From positions 124,001 through 188,000 of the forward strand of contig JBILBF010000002.1 of NCBI GenBank assembly GCA_044353855.1: 64,000 nucleotides of DNA. Direction: 5' to 3'. This DNA is from UKL13-3 sp044353855 (GTDB lineage: Bacteria; Bacteroidota; Bacteroidia; UKL13-3). A program made the position numbers and the translations under genes. Each line of letters opens with the position of its first letter. The stretch's first letter is position 1. The notes under the pieces were generated by a model. It ran no database searches. It saw only the letters and a list, made by a program, of their open reading frames with translations, and had not been told where the DNA came from. Shown here piece after piece: positions 1 to 9,681 of the stretch.

Positions 1-406
1 AAATGGTTAAAAAATAACAACTTGTATCTGAAAATAAACTGTAAAATGTATGTGGTTGAGCTGCTTTATTGGCATATAAAACTGAATCAAGGGTCCCATC
101 ATTTTTTTCGGTGTACAATTCAATAAAATCAGTTCCATCAAATTGTCCATCCTCAAATCCTTTAACATATATAAGCTGCTCTACACCATTTTTAAATACT
201 TGCAGTTTTGAAGGAGAAAGTATAGAAAGGTTTATACCTGCACTTTGTAAAGTAGTTGCATTTAACCGAACAACTGCATTTTGACCGATGCAAAACTTAT
301 AATAGGACTGATAGGTTTTTATCCATTCAAAGCCATATTGCTGAGCTTGGGCAGCAATACATAAAGTGAGAAGTATACTTAAAAGAAGTGTGTTTTTTTT
401 AACCAT
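1..406 (-). CDS. N-terminal part of a secreted T9SS/C25-type protein (partial)
   Basis: The reading frame opens at the ATG at 406 and runs off the left edge, so about 135 residues are visible. Residues 1-21 form a Sec signal peptide ending in AAQA before QQYG. The remainder resembles the N-terminal region of C25 (gingipain/PorU-like) peptidases and related type IX secretion cargo: a DFIELYTEKNDG segment near residue 95, then SLFSDTSCYFLT near residue 125. These resemble the 'IEFYG..NDG' and 'SLFTDTA.YFLT' signatures known for that family. The catalytic domain lies outside the window, so peptidase activity cannot be judged. It is separated by about 130 bases from the polysaccharide operon and is probably its own unit. 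It could instead be a non-catalytic T9SS surface protein. Confidence 0.6.
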   Translation of the reverse strand, partial: MVKKNTLLLSILLTLCIAAQAQQYGFEWIKTYQSYYKFCIGQNAVVRLNATTLQSAGINLSILSPSKLQVFKNGVEQLIYVKGFEDGQFDGTDFIELYTEKNDGTLDSVLYANKAAQPHTFYSLFSDTSCYFLTI

Positions 407-533
407 GTTTAATCCCATTAAACGTTGGAATATAGCAAACTATTGTAATGATGCCAAGGTACACAAAACTAAAATAGGTTAGAATAAAAGGATAAATTTT
501 TACACAATTAAAACTATTCGTGTTTAGCGCTTA

Positions 534-1283
534 TTAGAAATATTGTCTTATTTTAAGTAAAGGCTTGCAAAATAAAGTATACCAATGTGGTGACAGGTTG
601 TTAATTGACCATGCTTTATTGTCTTCAATATTAGCTAAAATTCTATTTGTAAACGAGCGATTACTTTGTCCTCCAAGTCTCATTTTTATGATTACCGAAG
701 GCATGTATACCATGTGAATGAGGTGTTTTAATCCCATTCGTAACATCAATTCATAGTCGGCAGCAAGTTTAAGTTGGGTATTGTAGCCACCATATTGTTG
801 GTATATTTTTTTACGAACAAAAAAAGTTGGATGAGGAGGCATCCAGCCATTATAAAATCGATTAGGATGATATGCTCCAGATCTCCATTTTCGAACAATT
901 TTGTATTTATCAAATAAGGAAACATAGTCTAAATCTGCATACACAGCATCTGTTATTGGGTTTTTAAATTGCTCAACAATTGAAGCTATAACCTCTAAAT
1001 GCGCATAAAAATCGTCAGAATGTAAGAAGCCAATGATATCGCCTGTGGCTAACTGAATACCTTTATTAAGTGCATCATAAGTGCCTTCATCGGGCTCAGA
1101 AATTAAGGTATGAATTTTATTGCCATAGGATTTAATCACATCCAAACTTCCATCTTTTGAATCACCGTCTACTACAATGTATTCAATGTTTTCATATGAC
1201 TGCGACAATACCGAATTAATTGCATCAACAATAAATCGTTTGTTCTCGAATACTACAGTTATTATGGATACTTTTAAATTCAA
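534..1283 (-). CDS. Family 2 glycosyltransferase
   Basis: 249 residues with a GT-A fold signature. It begins VSIITVVFENKRFI, followed by the SVLSQSYENIEYIVVDGDSKDG nucleotide-sugar binding region (residues about 24-45, quoted discontinuously), a HSDDFY DxD-like metal motif near residue 90, and AADYELMLR near residue 185 where the catalytic base region lies. It would transfer one sugar from a nucleotide donor to the growing lipid-linked repeat unit at the inner membrane. The start is TTG at 1283; no in-frame ATG precedes it before a stop at 1305-1307, and translation from here gives a canonical GT2 N-terminus. It is the last gene of the polysaccharide operon, 17 bases after the phosphatase-fold gene. 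Donor and linkage cannot be predicted. Confidence 0.85.
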   Translation of the reverse strand: MNLKVSIITVVFENKRFIVDAINSVLSQSYENIEYIVVDGDSKDGSLDVIKSYGNKIHTLISEPDEGTYDALNKGIQLATGDIIGFLHSDDFYAHLEVIASIVEQFKNPITDAVYADLDYVSLFDKYKIVRKWRSGAYHPNRFYNGWMPPHPTFFVRKKIYQQYGGYNTQLKLAADYELMLRMGLKHLIHMVYMPSVIIKMRLGGQSNRSFTNRILANIEDNKAWSINNLSPHWYTLFCKPLLKIRQYF

Positions 1284-1300
1284 TTTTTGGGTGACTAATG

Positions 1301-2590
1301 CTAGTTAAAAGTAGCAGTAACATATGAAAACACGTCTTTTAAATGCATGTGCTCATTTTGATGAAAGGTGGTTGCTGTATCTATAAAATAACCTTCTTGG
1401 TCATGTTCTCCATTTTTAATAGCCACAAAAGATACGTAGTTTTTTAAATCAATTGTGCTTGTCAGTTGGTTTAATGAAATAACATCTCCTTCAACAATCT
1501 CATTAGCATAGGTAAGTTCTACAAATAAGCTTGAAGTTCTATTGTCAACAGTAAAAACATTCACCCCATTTAAATGAATTGAATTTAATTTTTGTTCGGC
1601 TATTTCAGCCTCAGCTTTAGAATTAAAATTTACTAAAAAATCTCGAGACATACGAGGCAATATGGTACCATTTGTTATACCAATTAAATCTAAAAATGAG
1701 CGATGATTCGTTAAGCGCCAATAATAGGTATTATGCAAATGCGGTTTTTGGTGTAAACCCGTTGCTATCATTATTCTTGTATTTAATGACAACAACATAC
1801 TTAAAATTAAATCATATTCCATTAATGTGTCTAAAATTGGATCATCATTTAAAGGACAATACCAAGCTGGGTTTTTCAATTCCCCATCATATACCCTGCT
1901 GTTAAACATATAATGATGCTGGGTATGTGCACCCGAATTTAAAAATAATGAAGAGAAGTCTGGCTGATGCTTTTTCCACTGATGTACAAAGACATCTGCT
2001 AGTAAATTATCTAAAATAATAGCTTTAGTTGCTTTTTTTCTGAGCTTTGTAATTAATAAAGTAATATAAGCTAACTTCCTTTTAAAGGGTACAAACTTAA
2101 TGAGAGACTTTACAATAGTAATAGCATCATTTGTTGTTAATTTATTATGGGCATTCCCGTTTACAGCTGATGATACAGCTTTAGACAATTCAATAATCAA
2201 TGGCTCTCCCATTGCTGTAGTTTTTGTCCAAGGATCTGGAACAAAAAAGGCTGATTTTTTTAACTTATTACTTGCGTTAAAAGGCGAAATGGCTGCAACT
2301 GTCAACCCTTTTGATTCGGCAATTTCCCATAATTGAATCAAATCCAATCGATTGACAATATCTCCTAATCTGAAAACTTGGTGTTCATCAAATGTTTTGC
2401 CTGTATGAATAGTAACCCATTGTATCCAAGGCTCTAATAATTCATATTTTTTTTCAGAGGTTGTTTTTAAATATCCATTAGCAGTAAATATTTTTTGAAA
2501 TGTTGGTAAATAGCCCAATTGAATATACTTTTCTATGTATTCAAAATTTATCTCATTTAAACCAAGCAATATTAATTTCTCTTTTGCCAT
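1301..2590 (-). CDS. Alkaline-phosphatase-superfamily-like protein with degenerate metal site
   Basis: 429 residues, no signal peptide, probably cytoplasmic. The start LILLGLNEINFEYIEKY, then WIQWVTIHTGKTFDEHQVF (residues about 55-73), matches the layout of type I phosphodiesterase/nucleotide pyrophosphatases, in which a GxDG metal motif is followed by a nucleophilic Thr in a 'TG.P..HG' context. Here the metal aspartate position reads NEIN, and the later Asp-His region reads IATGLHQKP, so the usual metal ligands are partly replaced. GAHTQHHY near residue 220 keeps His residues. It sits between two glycosyltransferases in the capsule operon, suggesting a role in modifying or transferring a phosphate-type substituent, but this is inference. 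It could also be a non-catalytic member. Confidence 0.55.
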   Translation of the reverse strand: MAKEKLILLGLNEINFEYIEKYIQLGYLPTFQKIFTANGYLKTTSEKKYELLEPWIQWVTIHTGKTFDEHQVFRLGDIVNRLDLIQLWEIAESKGLTVAAISPFNASNKLKKSAFFVPDPWTKTTAMGEPLIIELSKAVSSAVNGNAHNKLTTNDAITIVKSLIKFVPFKRKLAYITLLITKLRKKATKAIILDNLLADVFVHQWKKHQPDFSSLFLNSGAHTQHHYMFNSRVYDGELKNPAWYCPLNDDPILDTLMEYDLILSMLLSLNTRIMIATGLHQKPHLHNTYYWRLTNHRSFLDLIGITNGTILPRMSRDFLVNFNSKAEAEIAEQKLNSIHLNGVNVFTVDNRTSSLFVELTYANEIVEGDVISLNQLTSTIDLKNYVSFVAIKNGEHDQEGYFIDTATTFHQNEHMHLKDVFSYVTATFN

Positions 2591-2596
2591 ATATAC

Positions 2597-3721
2597 CTAT
2601 ACTTTGTAAAAATCAAACGTTTGTGCTAATACTATTTGCAATGACATCTCTTTTTCCATTATCTCTCTCGATTTATTCCCCATACTTATTCGCAACTGTG
2701 CATCACTTAATAATCTATCTATTGCATGCTCAAGTTGAACACTATCTTTTGAAGGCACAATATAACCATTTACCTCATTTATAACACATTCCTTACAACC
2801 AGGAACATTCGATGTGACAATAGGCCTTCCTATTGCCATTGCTTCAACTAATGATTTAGGTAAACCTTCTCTATAGGAAGGAAGACATACAATATCACTT
2901 TGTATAAACTCAGTTTTCATATCCTTAATATGGCCTTTCCAAATTAAATAATTTGGAATAAGGAATGATTTTATTTCCTGTTCGTTTATACTTTCAGGGT
3001 TATGAGCATCAACACCTCCAATTAGTTCGAAAACAACAGCATGTTTGTATTTAGAGTACAGATTTTTGGAGGCTTGCACAAATTCTAAAATCCCTTTATC
3101 ATATAACATCCTTGCAGGAAGGATTACCTTTAAATACGTTTTTTTTATTGGCTGTACTTGAATATAATCTTGGAGATCGACTCCAGAACCTTTAATAATA
3201 CGAAAATTTGTTTGGGTTAAAAAACCCATCGAACGGTATATATTCATGTCATCCGGGTTTTGAAAAATAAATTTATATTTTCTTATCCCAAAAGCTATTT
3301 TCATTAAAAAAGTTACAATAAATCGGGTTATTGATTTATTTCCACCCGAAAAAACTGAACCCAAACCACTAATTGCATTAACAACTTGATTTTTTTTTAT
3401 ATTAGCCAAAACAGCTGCTATACTCCCATAAAGAGCAGGCTTAATAGAAATATGATGAATATATTGTGGTTTATATTGAAGGTATAATTTAAGTAATACA
3501 AAAATTAAACTTAATTCTTTGATTGGATTTTTACCAGATCGTTCAAAGTTTACCTCAATATAATTTAACCCAAAAGATTGAATTAGTTCTTTTTTACCTG
3601 TGTTTTTAGTTAACACATATACTTCAAATCCTCTGCGCTTGGCTTCAATAGCAAGTGGTAAACGGTGAGATACAAAAAACCAATCTACATTTGCTACGTA
3701 AAAAATACGGGATGGCACCAT
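2597..3721 (-). CDS. Family 4 glycosyltransferase, PglA-like
   Basis: 374 residues with a GT-B fold. The N-terminal part has the VSHRLPLAIEAKRRG and ISGLGSVFSGG segments typical of the PglA-like subgroup, which adds HexNAc to undecaprenyl-diphosphate-linked sugars. The C-terminal donor-binding domain carries GLPKSLVEAMAIGRPIV near residue 285, the E-x7-E motif of GT4 retaining enzymes. It lies 6 bases upstream of the phosphatase-fold gene and 9 bases downstream of an asparagine-synthase gene, so it is co-transcribed. The donor may be a UDP-HexNAc derived from the TviB/TviC enzymes encoded earlier in the operon, but this is inference from context. Confidence 0.85.
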   Translation of the reverse strand: MVPSRIFYVANVDWFFVSHRLPLAIEAKRRGFEVYVLTKNTGKKELIQSFGLNYIEVNFERSGKNPIKELSLIFVLLKLYLQYKPQYIHHISIKPALYGSIAAVLANIKKNQVVNAISGLGSVFSGGNKSITRFIVTFLMKIAFGIRKYKFIFQNPDDMNIYRSMGFLTQTNFRIIKGSGVDLQDYIQVQPIKKTYLKVILPARMLYDKGILEFVQASKNLYSKYKHAVVFELIGGVDAHNPESINEQEIKSFLIPNYLIWKGHIKDMKTEFIQSDIVCLPSYREGLPKSLVEAMAIGRPIVTSNVPGCKECVINEVNGYIVPSKDSVQLEHAIDRLLSDAQLRISMGNKSREIMEKEMSLQIVLAQTFDFYKV

Positions 3722-3730
3722 GCCACAAAC

Positions 3731-5641
3731 TTATAATTCTAACTGAGAATTATACCATTTTTGAAAACAGTATAATGTCCACAATTGATGTGAATGGTCG
3801 TTTATTGAAGACAAATGTTCTTTAATTAACTGTTGGATATAATCCGTTTTGAAATAAAAATGTCTATTAAGCATTCCCGGAGAAAGTGTTGCCAATAAAT
3901 CTTCCCTCAGCTCACTTCTAAACCAGTGGCTAATAGGAACTTCAAAACCTTTTTTGGGTGCATCAAAAAAATCTGTAGGCATTAAATGTGCGAATGAATC
4001 TTTTAAAATTCTTTTTTTATTGTACCCTTTTAACAAAAAAGAATCGGGCATTTGGTATGTAAGCTCCATTAATCGGTAATCCAAAAAGGGAGAACGACAT
4101 TCCAACGATGCCAACATGCTTACTCTATCTACTTTTGTCAACATATCACCTTCGAGCGAAATTTGTTTATCAATATAACGAGCTACTTTTAGAGGTGATG
4201 CTGAACCATCTTGAGGAATCTCAATTACTTTAGATAGTACTTTTTGATAGTCCAACAAATTATCTGAGGTTAATAATTTAGCCAATTGGTCTTGTTTAAA
4301 ACCCAAAGCAATAATATTTAAATGACTATCAACAACGTTGTCACCTACTGATGAAATAAACTTTCGTAACATGGCCGTTTTTGACCGAGTATCAATTGCA
4401 GAAAAAGCATTGGATTCCAATAGATTTTTAACTAGACCATTTCTGATAAAAGAAGGAACAGTATTCCGATATGTATTTCCATAGGTATGTACAAGGTATT
4501 TATTATACCCGCCAAATACTTCATCACCTCCATCACCTGTTAATGCTACTTTTACTTCTTCCCTTGCTTTAAGAGAAACAAAGTAAGTAGGCAAACAAGA
4601 AGAATCAGCAAAGGGTTCATCATAATTTAGAATGACAGCATTTATGGATGCTAATATTTCATTGTAATTTAAGGTATATTGAAAATGCTCAGATCCAATA
4701 TGTTTAGAAATTAACGTTGCTCGCTCAGATTCGTCATATCGTTTGTTTTCAAATCCTACAGAAAAAGTCTTGATTTTTTTATCAGAAACTTTTGCCATTA
4801 ATGCTGCAACAATAGATGAATCTACACCTCCGCTTAAAAAAACACCTAAGGGAACATCAGCTATCATTTTTTGTTCAACCGAACTAGTAAGAATTTCCTG
4901 TGTTTTTTTCTTAGCTTCTGCATATGTTAACAGTTCAGTTTCACTATCAGGTTTGAGTTGAATATCCCAATATTTTTGAGTTGAAAACACTAAAGAATCG
5001 GTATCAATAGTTAACGTATATCCAGGCTTTAGTTTACATACTTCATCATAAATGGTAAGAGGAGCTGGAATATAAGATAGAGCAAAATAACAATTAAGCG
5101 CACGAGTTGAAACTTGTTTTAATTCAGGGTAATTTCTGATGATACTTTTAAGTTCAGAAGCCCATATAAATTTACCTTTGAATAGTGTATAATATAAAGG
5201 TTTTTCGCCAAAACGATCTCTTGCAATAAATACTTTTTTGGCATCTGTATCATGAATAGAAAAGGCAAACATTCCATTTAATTGATTCACACATGCCGCT
5301 CCATATACTTCATACAATTTTAATACAACTTCTGTATCTGAAGTTGTATTAAATGTTATGCCTTTTAATATAAGTTGAGTTTTTAGTTCAAGGTAATTAT
5401 ATATCTCACCATTAAAAACAATTGCAAGCGAATGGTTTTGGTTAAACATGGGTTGATGCCCAGAAGACAAATCAATGATAGATAACCTTCGCATGCCCAT
5501 GCTAACATTATCTTGCTGATAAAGCCCACCATCATCAGGTCCCCGATGAATAATTTGCTTATTCATTTCAGTTAGCACCTCCAATTGAAGTTGCTTATCT
5601 GTGTGTTGTTTATCTGTAATAATTCCGTTAATACCGCACAT
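3731..5641 (-). CDS. asnB: Asparagine synthase (glutamine-hydrolysing) type amidotransferase
   Basis: 636 residues, the usual AsnB length. The mature N-terminus MCGINGI gives the nucleophilic Cys2 of the class II glutaminase domain (about residues 2-190), with HRGPDDGG and FNGEIYNY substrate motifs. The synthetase domain (about 230-600) has the ATP-pyrophosphatase loop SGGVDSS at 270-276 and TGDGGDEVFGGYNKY downstream. All catalytic elements appear intact. In capsule loci such enzymes are often thought to amidate uronic acid residues rather than make free asparagine; the upstream UDP-HexNAc dehydrogenase gene fits that idea. A second homologue lies at 6746-8650, and a GT4 gene separates the two. 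Confidence 0.88.
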   Translation of the reverse strand: MCGINGIITDKQHTDKQLQLEVLTEMNKQIIHRGPDDGGLYQQDNVSMGMRRLSIIDLSSGHQPMFNQNHSLAIVFNGEIYNYLELKTQLILKGITFNTTSDTEVVLKLYEVYGAACVNQLNGMFAFSIHDTDAKKVFIARDRFGEKPLYYTLFKGKFIWASELKSIIRNYPELKQVSTRALNCYFALSYIPAPLTIYDEVCKLKPGYTLTIDTDSLVFSTQKYWDIQLKPDSETELLTYAEAKKKTQEILTSSVEQKMIADVPLGVFLSGGVDSSIVAALMAKVSDKKIKTFSVGFENKRYDESERATLISKHIGSEHFQYTLNYNEILASINAVILNYDEPFADSSCLPTYFVSLKAREEVKVALTGDGGDEVFGGYNKYLVHTYGNTYRNTVPSFIRNGLVKNLLESNAFSAIDTRSKTAMLRKFISSVGDNVVDSHLNIIALGFKQDQLAKLLTSDNLLDYQKVLSKVIEIPQDGSASPLKVARYIDKQISLEGDMLTKVDRVSMLASLECRSPFLDYRLMELTYQMPDSFLLKGYNKKRILKDSFAHLMPTDFFDAPKKGFEVPISHWFRSELREDLLATLSPGMLNRHFYFKTDYIQQLIKEHLSSINDHSHQLWTLYCFQKWYNSQLEL

Positions 5642-5643
5642 GC

Positions 5644-6723
5644 CTATTCCATAATTACTTTAACCCAATCATTAATTTTTTCCTGTTTGCTAAACGTGGT
5701 AGCTATAATTTTTTTATTGCGATCAATAAATTTATTACGCAAATAATCGTCATTGATGATTCTTACTATTGCTCTTGTAAAACCTACTATATCTCCAGGT
5801 GGCAATGCAAATCCGTTTACTCCATTTTCTATTTGTTCAGGTATTCCATCAATATCTGTAGTAACAATTGGCTTGTTGTATGCCATTGCTTCCAACACGG
5901 ATGTTGGCATTCCTTCTATGTATGAGGGAAGCAAAAAGATATCTATTTCCGAAAAAAATGAATCTTTATCTTCAGTATATCCTCTAAAGTCAAAATATTT
6001 TTCTAACTTATTATTAGTTACTTTCGATTGAAAGTCTCCATCCGAATTGTCGGAACCCGCTAAAATAAATTGAGGAATAATATTTACATCCAAAAGTGAA
6101 TACGTTAATGGTATTAAATCATAATGACCTTTAAGCTTTCTAATATTGGCAAGCACTCCAATTTTTATAGGGCTTTTCGTTTTGACAAAATCATTCTCCA
6201 CTAATCCTGCTATTGGTTCTATATAATTGTATATTACCTTAATTTTTTGCTGATTTATTTTTTCTCTTTTGGTATAAATATATTTACCTGCTTCTGAATT
6301 CGAAACCCATGTATCAACTAAAAATGAGGTACACCTATCTAGCCATATTTGATGAAATTTCCTAAATGAATTTGTAGACCTTATATTGGCAACTGAACGC
6401 GTACTTGAGGAAACAAATTTTGTTACTAAACGAGAAAATATTTCAACCCTTAATCCGAAATTAAAGACCACATCAAATTTTTCAGTTTTTAATAAGTGAG
6501 CATATTTTTTTATAGCATCAATGGGGTGCTTAGTAAACAATCCTATTTCTGTAAAAGATTTTCCATAATCTTTACAATAAGTAAACATAGGACCATTGTC
6601 TTCTAAAGTTGCGAAATGAACCTCAAAGCCTAATTTATTAAGTTCATTTGAAATCTTCACAATATTAGTTTCAGCTCCTCCTATTTTGGTTACCGAACAA
6701 AAGAAGAGTATTTTTTTATTCAT
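5644..6723 (-). CDS. Family 4 glycosyltransferase
   Basis: 359 residues, GT-B fold. The N-terminal domain has the KIGGAETNIVKISNELNKLG motif near residue 14, typical of GT4 acceptor domains. The donor domain has EGMPTSVLEAMAYNKPIV near residue 270, giving the E-x7-E motif, followed by DGIPEQI and GVNGF. It starts with ATG at 6723 and ends two bases before the start of the first asnB gene, so the two are tightly coupled. It would add a sugar to the lipid-linked repeat unit on the cytoplasmic face. The specific donor is unknown. Confidence 0.85.
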   Translation of the reverse strand: MNKKILFFCSVTKIGGAETNIVKISNELNKLGFEVHFATLEDNGPMFTYCKDYGKSFTEIGLFTKHPIDAIKKYAHLLKTEKFDVVFNFGLRVEIFSRLVTKFVSSSTRSVANIRSTNSFRKFHQIWLDRCTSFLVDTWVSNSEAGKYIYTKREKINQQKIKVIYNYIEPIAGLVENDFVKTKSPIKIGVLANIRKLKGHYDLIPLTYSLLDVNIIPQFILAGSDNSDGDFQSKVTNNKLEKYFDFRGYTEDKDSFFSEIDIFLLPSYIEGMPTSVLEAMAYNKPIVTTDIDGIPEQIENGVNGFALPPGDIVGFTRAIVRIINDDYLRNKFIDRNKKIIATTFSKQEKINDWVKVIME

Positions 6724-6745
6724 CGAAATTAAAAATTAATTAAAG

Positions 6746-8650
6746 TTACATCCATTCGGAGTACCACAATTGAAATGTGAGTAGCAACCATATTTTTTGG
6801 GCATTTATTTGATGTCCAGTTTTATAATTTTTTATTAATTGATTTACTGTATCCCAATTAAAAATTGCTTGCTGCTCAATATACGATTTATTCAAATAAA
6901 TTTCGATATACTCATCCAAATCCTCTTTTAACCATTCAAATACAGGAAATGAAAACCCTTTTTTAGGCCTTTCCATTAGTTCTTTAGGTATAAAATCATG
7001 GGTGATTTCTTTTAACAAATATTTCTTAACACCATTCCGAATTTTAAATTCATCAGGAACTTGAGCCAAATACTCTATAATTCTATGATCCAAAAGTGGC
7101 TCTCTTCCTTCAATCGAAACAGCCATTGTTGTTCTGTCAACTTTAACCAAAATATCATCAACCATGTATGTTTCATAATCGATAGCCATTTGAATGTCCA
7201 AAACTGATGATGAATCTACAATCTTTCCAACACTGTCAAATTTTAATAAATCAAGTGAAGATTTATACTTTAAAAGTTTAAGTACTTCTTGAGTCGTATT
7301 AATCGAGGAAACAATTTTTAATGTTTCTCCAATTCCTCTTGAGGTTAAGATAGACTTAAGTTTATTTATCCTTGTTGGTAAATTATATTGATTTTTAAAA
7401 AGAGAATAAGTTGATATTTTACTCAAAAAATCAAAACCTCCCGATAATGCAATTTTTTTTATGTTACTACTTTTATTGTATTGGTTGTGATATTTTAAAA
7501 CAAGATCATATTTGGTATAACCACCAAAAACTTCATCTCCACCATCCGCTGATAAAGCAACAGTAACCGATTTTTGAGCATTTTTTGCTACTAAATAAGT
7601 AGGCAAAGCAGAACTATCGCCAAATGGCTCATCAAACATTTTACCTAATAAAGGAAAGATAGCTTTTGCATCTGATGGAGTACAATAATACTCATGATGA
7701 TTTGTTCCTAAATAATCAGCTATTTTTTTTGCATAATTAGCTTCATTGTATTTAGGATCGTCAAAACCAATAGTAAATGTATTGAGTTTGCTTGTTTGAG
7801 TTGATTGAATAAGAGCAGTAACAACTGCACTATCATATCCTCCGCTCAAAAAAACGCCAACTGGAACATCCGAAACCATTCGATAATTACATGCAGACAA
7901 TAACAATTGAGTTACTTCATTTTTAATTGAATGTTCATCTAAAGTAAGTTTTGGTTTATTATAATAGGTTAAGACATCCCAATATTTAATACGTTGAAGG
8001 TTGCACGATTTTAAATCAAGTTCAATAAAATGACCTGGTAACAAAGTAAAAACCTCTTCATAAATAGAAAGTGGAGAGGGGATATATCCTAATGTAAAAT
8101 ATTGAGACAAAGACTCATGATTTAATTTTTTATTAAAATGAGGATGCTTTACAATAGCTCTTATTTCAGATGCAAACAATAATAACTTGTGATGGTAATA
8201 ATAATATAATGGCTTAACTCCAGCTCTATCTCTAAAAATAAACAGTTTTTCAGATTTATTATCATGAATAACAAAACTAAACATTCCAATAAATTTATGT
8301 ACTGCACCAACACCCCATTTATGAAATGCTTTTAAAACTACTTCAGTATCTGAATGTGAAACAAAAGAATACCCATACCCAAGCAATTCATTTGTTATTT
8401 CAACATAGTTATAAATCTCTCCATTTAGGATTATATCTAAGTGGTCAAATGTCATTGGTTGAGCACCATTTGAGCTTAAATCTAATATAGATAATCTTCT
8501 ATGCCCCAGTCCTATTTGATAGTTATCAAATACGTCAAACTTATATCCAAATCCATCAGGTCCTCGATGAATTAATGAATCAGTCATTTCTGTTAAAATA
8601 TCTTTTGAAGATTGTTTATTAAAATCGCAAAAGCCAGCTATTCCACACAT
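6746..8650 (-). CDS. asnB: Second asparagine synthase type amidotransferase
   Basis: 634 residues, clearly homologous to but distinct from the product of 3731-5641. MCGIAGF supplies Cys2 for glutamine hydrolysis, HRGPDGFG and LNGEIYNY lie in the glutaminase domain, and SGGYDSA (269-275) is the pyrophosphatase loop. DGGDEVFGGYTKYD is retained. The loop's Val-to-Tyr change in SGGxDS is in a variable position. It lies 3 bases after the preceding glycosyltransferase and 22 bases before the next. With a UDP-HexNAc dehydrogenase in the same operon, amidation of a HexNAcA residue in the polysaccharide is the likely role. True asparagine synthesis cannot be excluded. Confidence 0.87.
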   Translation of the reverse strand: MCGIAGFCDFNKQSSKDILTEMTDSLIHRGPDGFGYKFDVFDNYQIGLGHRRLSILDLSSNGAQPMTFDHLDIILNGEIYNYVEITNELLGYGYSFVSHSDTEVVLKAFHKWGVGAVHKFIGMFSFVIHDNKSEKLFIFRDRAGVKPLYYYYHHKLLLFASEIRAIVKHPHFNKKLNHESLSQYFTLGYIPSPLSIYEEVFTLLPGHFIELDLKSCNLQRIKYWDVLTYYNKPKLTLDEHSIKNEVTQLLLSACNYRMVSDVPVGVFLSGGYDSAVVTALIQSTQTSKLNTFTIGFDDPKYNEANYAKKIADYLGTNHHEYYCTPSDAKAIFPLLGKMFDEPFGDSSALPTYLVAKNAQKSVTVALSADGGDEVFGGYTKYDLVLKYHNQYNKSSNIKKIALSGGFDFLSKISTYSLFKNQYNLPTRINKLKSILTSRGIGETLKIVSSINTTQEVLKLLKYKSSLDLLKFDSVGKIVDSSSVLDIQMAIDYETYMVDDILVKVDRTTMAVSIEGREPLLDHRIIEYLAQVPDEFKIRNGVKKYLLKEITHDFIPKELMERPKKGFSFPVFEWLKEDLDEYIEIYLNKSYIEQQAIFNWDTVNQLIKNYKTGHQINAQKIWLLLTFQLWYSEWM

Positions 8651-8652
8651 AA

Positions 8653-9681
8653 TTATTTTACTTTATAAATTGACTGAGCAAGCATTAAAGAAACAATATT
8701 TACATCATATTTTTTCTTAATTAAATTATACCCATTTTCACCTATTTTTTTTCTGAGTATATTGGATTGAATTAATTCTTCTAATGTATCTACCCATTCA
8801 GAGATATTTTTAGGTCCAAATCCAACTTCACTTTCTTTTAGTACTTGAAAATTCATGCCATATGGTGATACAACAACAGGCAATTTAGCAGCCATGTAAC
8901 ACAACATTTTATAACTACACTTACCTCTTCCCCAATCATCATCCAATATAGGCATTATGCCAATATCAGCATGTTTAATCGAAGAAAATTCATTTTCTGG
9001 AGTCCATCTTATATACTTATATTGATTTTCTTTTAACAAAGTGAATTGAGGCGATTTGTTTGAAACCACTACTAATTGAACATTAGAATTTCTATCTAAA
9101 ACTATTTGTAATGCATTTTCAATATCATACAAAAATTTTAATCCAGAACTTGATCCACTCCAAATGATCTGAATTTTTTGTGAAGGTGATTTTTCTGATA
9201 TAATATCATATAAAGAAACATTAACTGCAGTAGGAATGATCGTTACATTTTTATTCCATTGAGAATACCAATTAGCTAAATAATCATTTCCACAAATAAT
9301 ACCATCCATTTTTAAAGCTATTTTTTTTGTGAAAACACCTTGTCTATATAAATGTATAGAGTCGTCTACATCAAATAACTTAGGCTTTGAATAAAAAGTC
9401 TCAAATGTTTTAAATTTAGAAAAAAGCTCTCTTTGAAATAAAACCACATCCGATTCTTTGTCAATTAAAACTTTACAAGCATTCTCTAAAATATTTTGTA
9501 TGGCCCAAATTGGCCTCTTAAATTTATTATCTGGAGGATAAACACCGGACATTGAAATTAATTCATGTACATCAATATTTTCCAACCGTAAAAATGGAAT
9601 TAATTGACGAATACGATACCTCGCACTTGGAACATTAACACCACCAGTGTATGCGTTAACCTTTATCATTTGAGACTTCAT
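8653..9681 (-). CDS. Glycosyltransferase (GT-B fold, GT4-like)
   Basis: 342 residues. The N-terminus IKVNAYTGGVNVPSARYRIR is typical of capsule glycosyltransferases annotated as GT1/GT4-like. The C-terminal domain has GIMPILDDDWGRGKCSYKML near residue 245 and MAAKLPVVVSPYGMN, which correspond to the nucleotide-sugar binding region. An exact E-x7-E is not obvious, so the assignment rests on the overall fold pattern. The ATG at 9681 gives a 26-base overlap with the polymerase gene; an internal Met5 at 9669 would reduce this to 14 bases and is equally plausible. Confidence 0.75.
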   Translation of the reverse strand: MKSQMIKVNAYTGGVNVPSARYRIRQLIPFLRLENIDVHELISMSGVYPPDNKFKRPIWAIQNILENACKVLIDKESDVVLFQRELFSKFKTFETFYSKPKLFDVDDSIHLYRQGVFTKKIALKMDGIICGNDYLANWYSQWNKNVTIIPTAVNVSLYDIISEKSPSQKIQIIWSGSSSGLKFLYDIENALQIVLDRNSNVQLVVVSNKSPQFTLLKENQYKYIRWTPENEFSSIKHADIGIMPILDDDWGRGKCSYKMLCYMAAKLPVVVSPYGMNFQVLKESEVGFGPKNISEWVDTLEELIQSNILRKKIGENGYNLIKKKYDVNIVSLMLAQSIYKVK

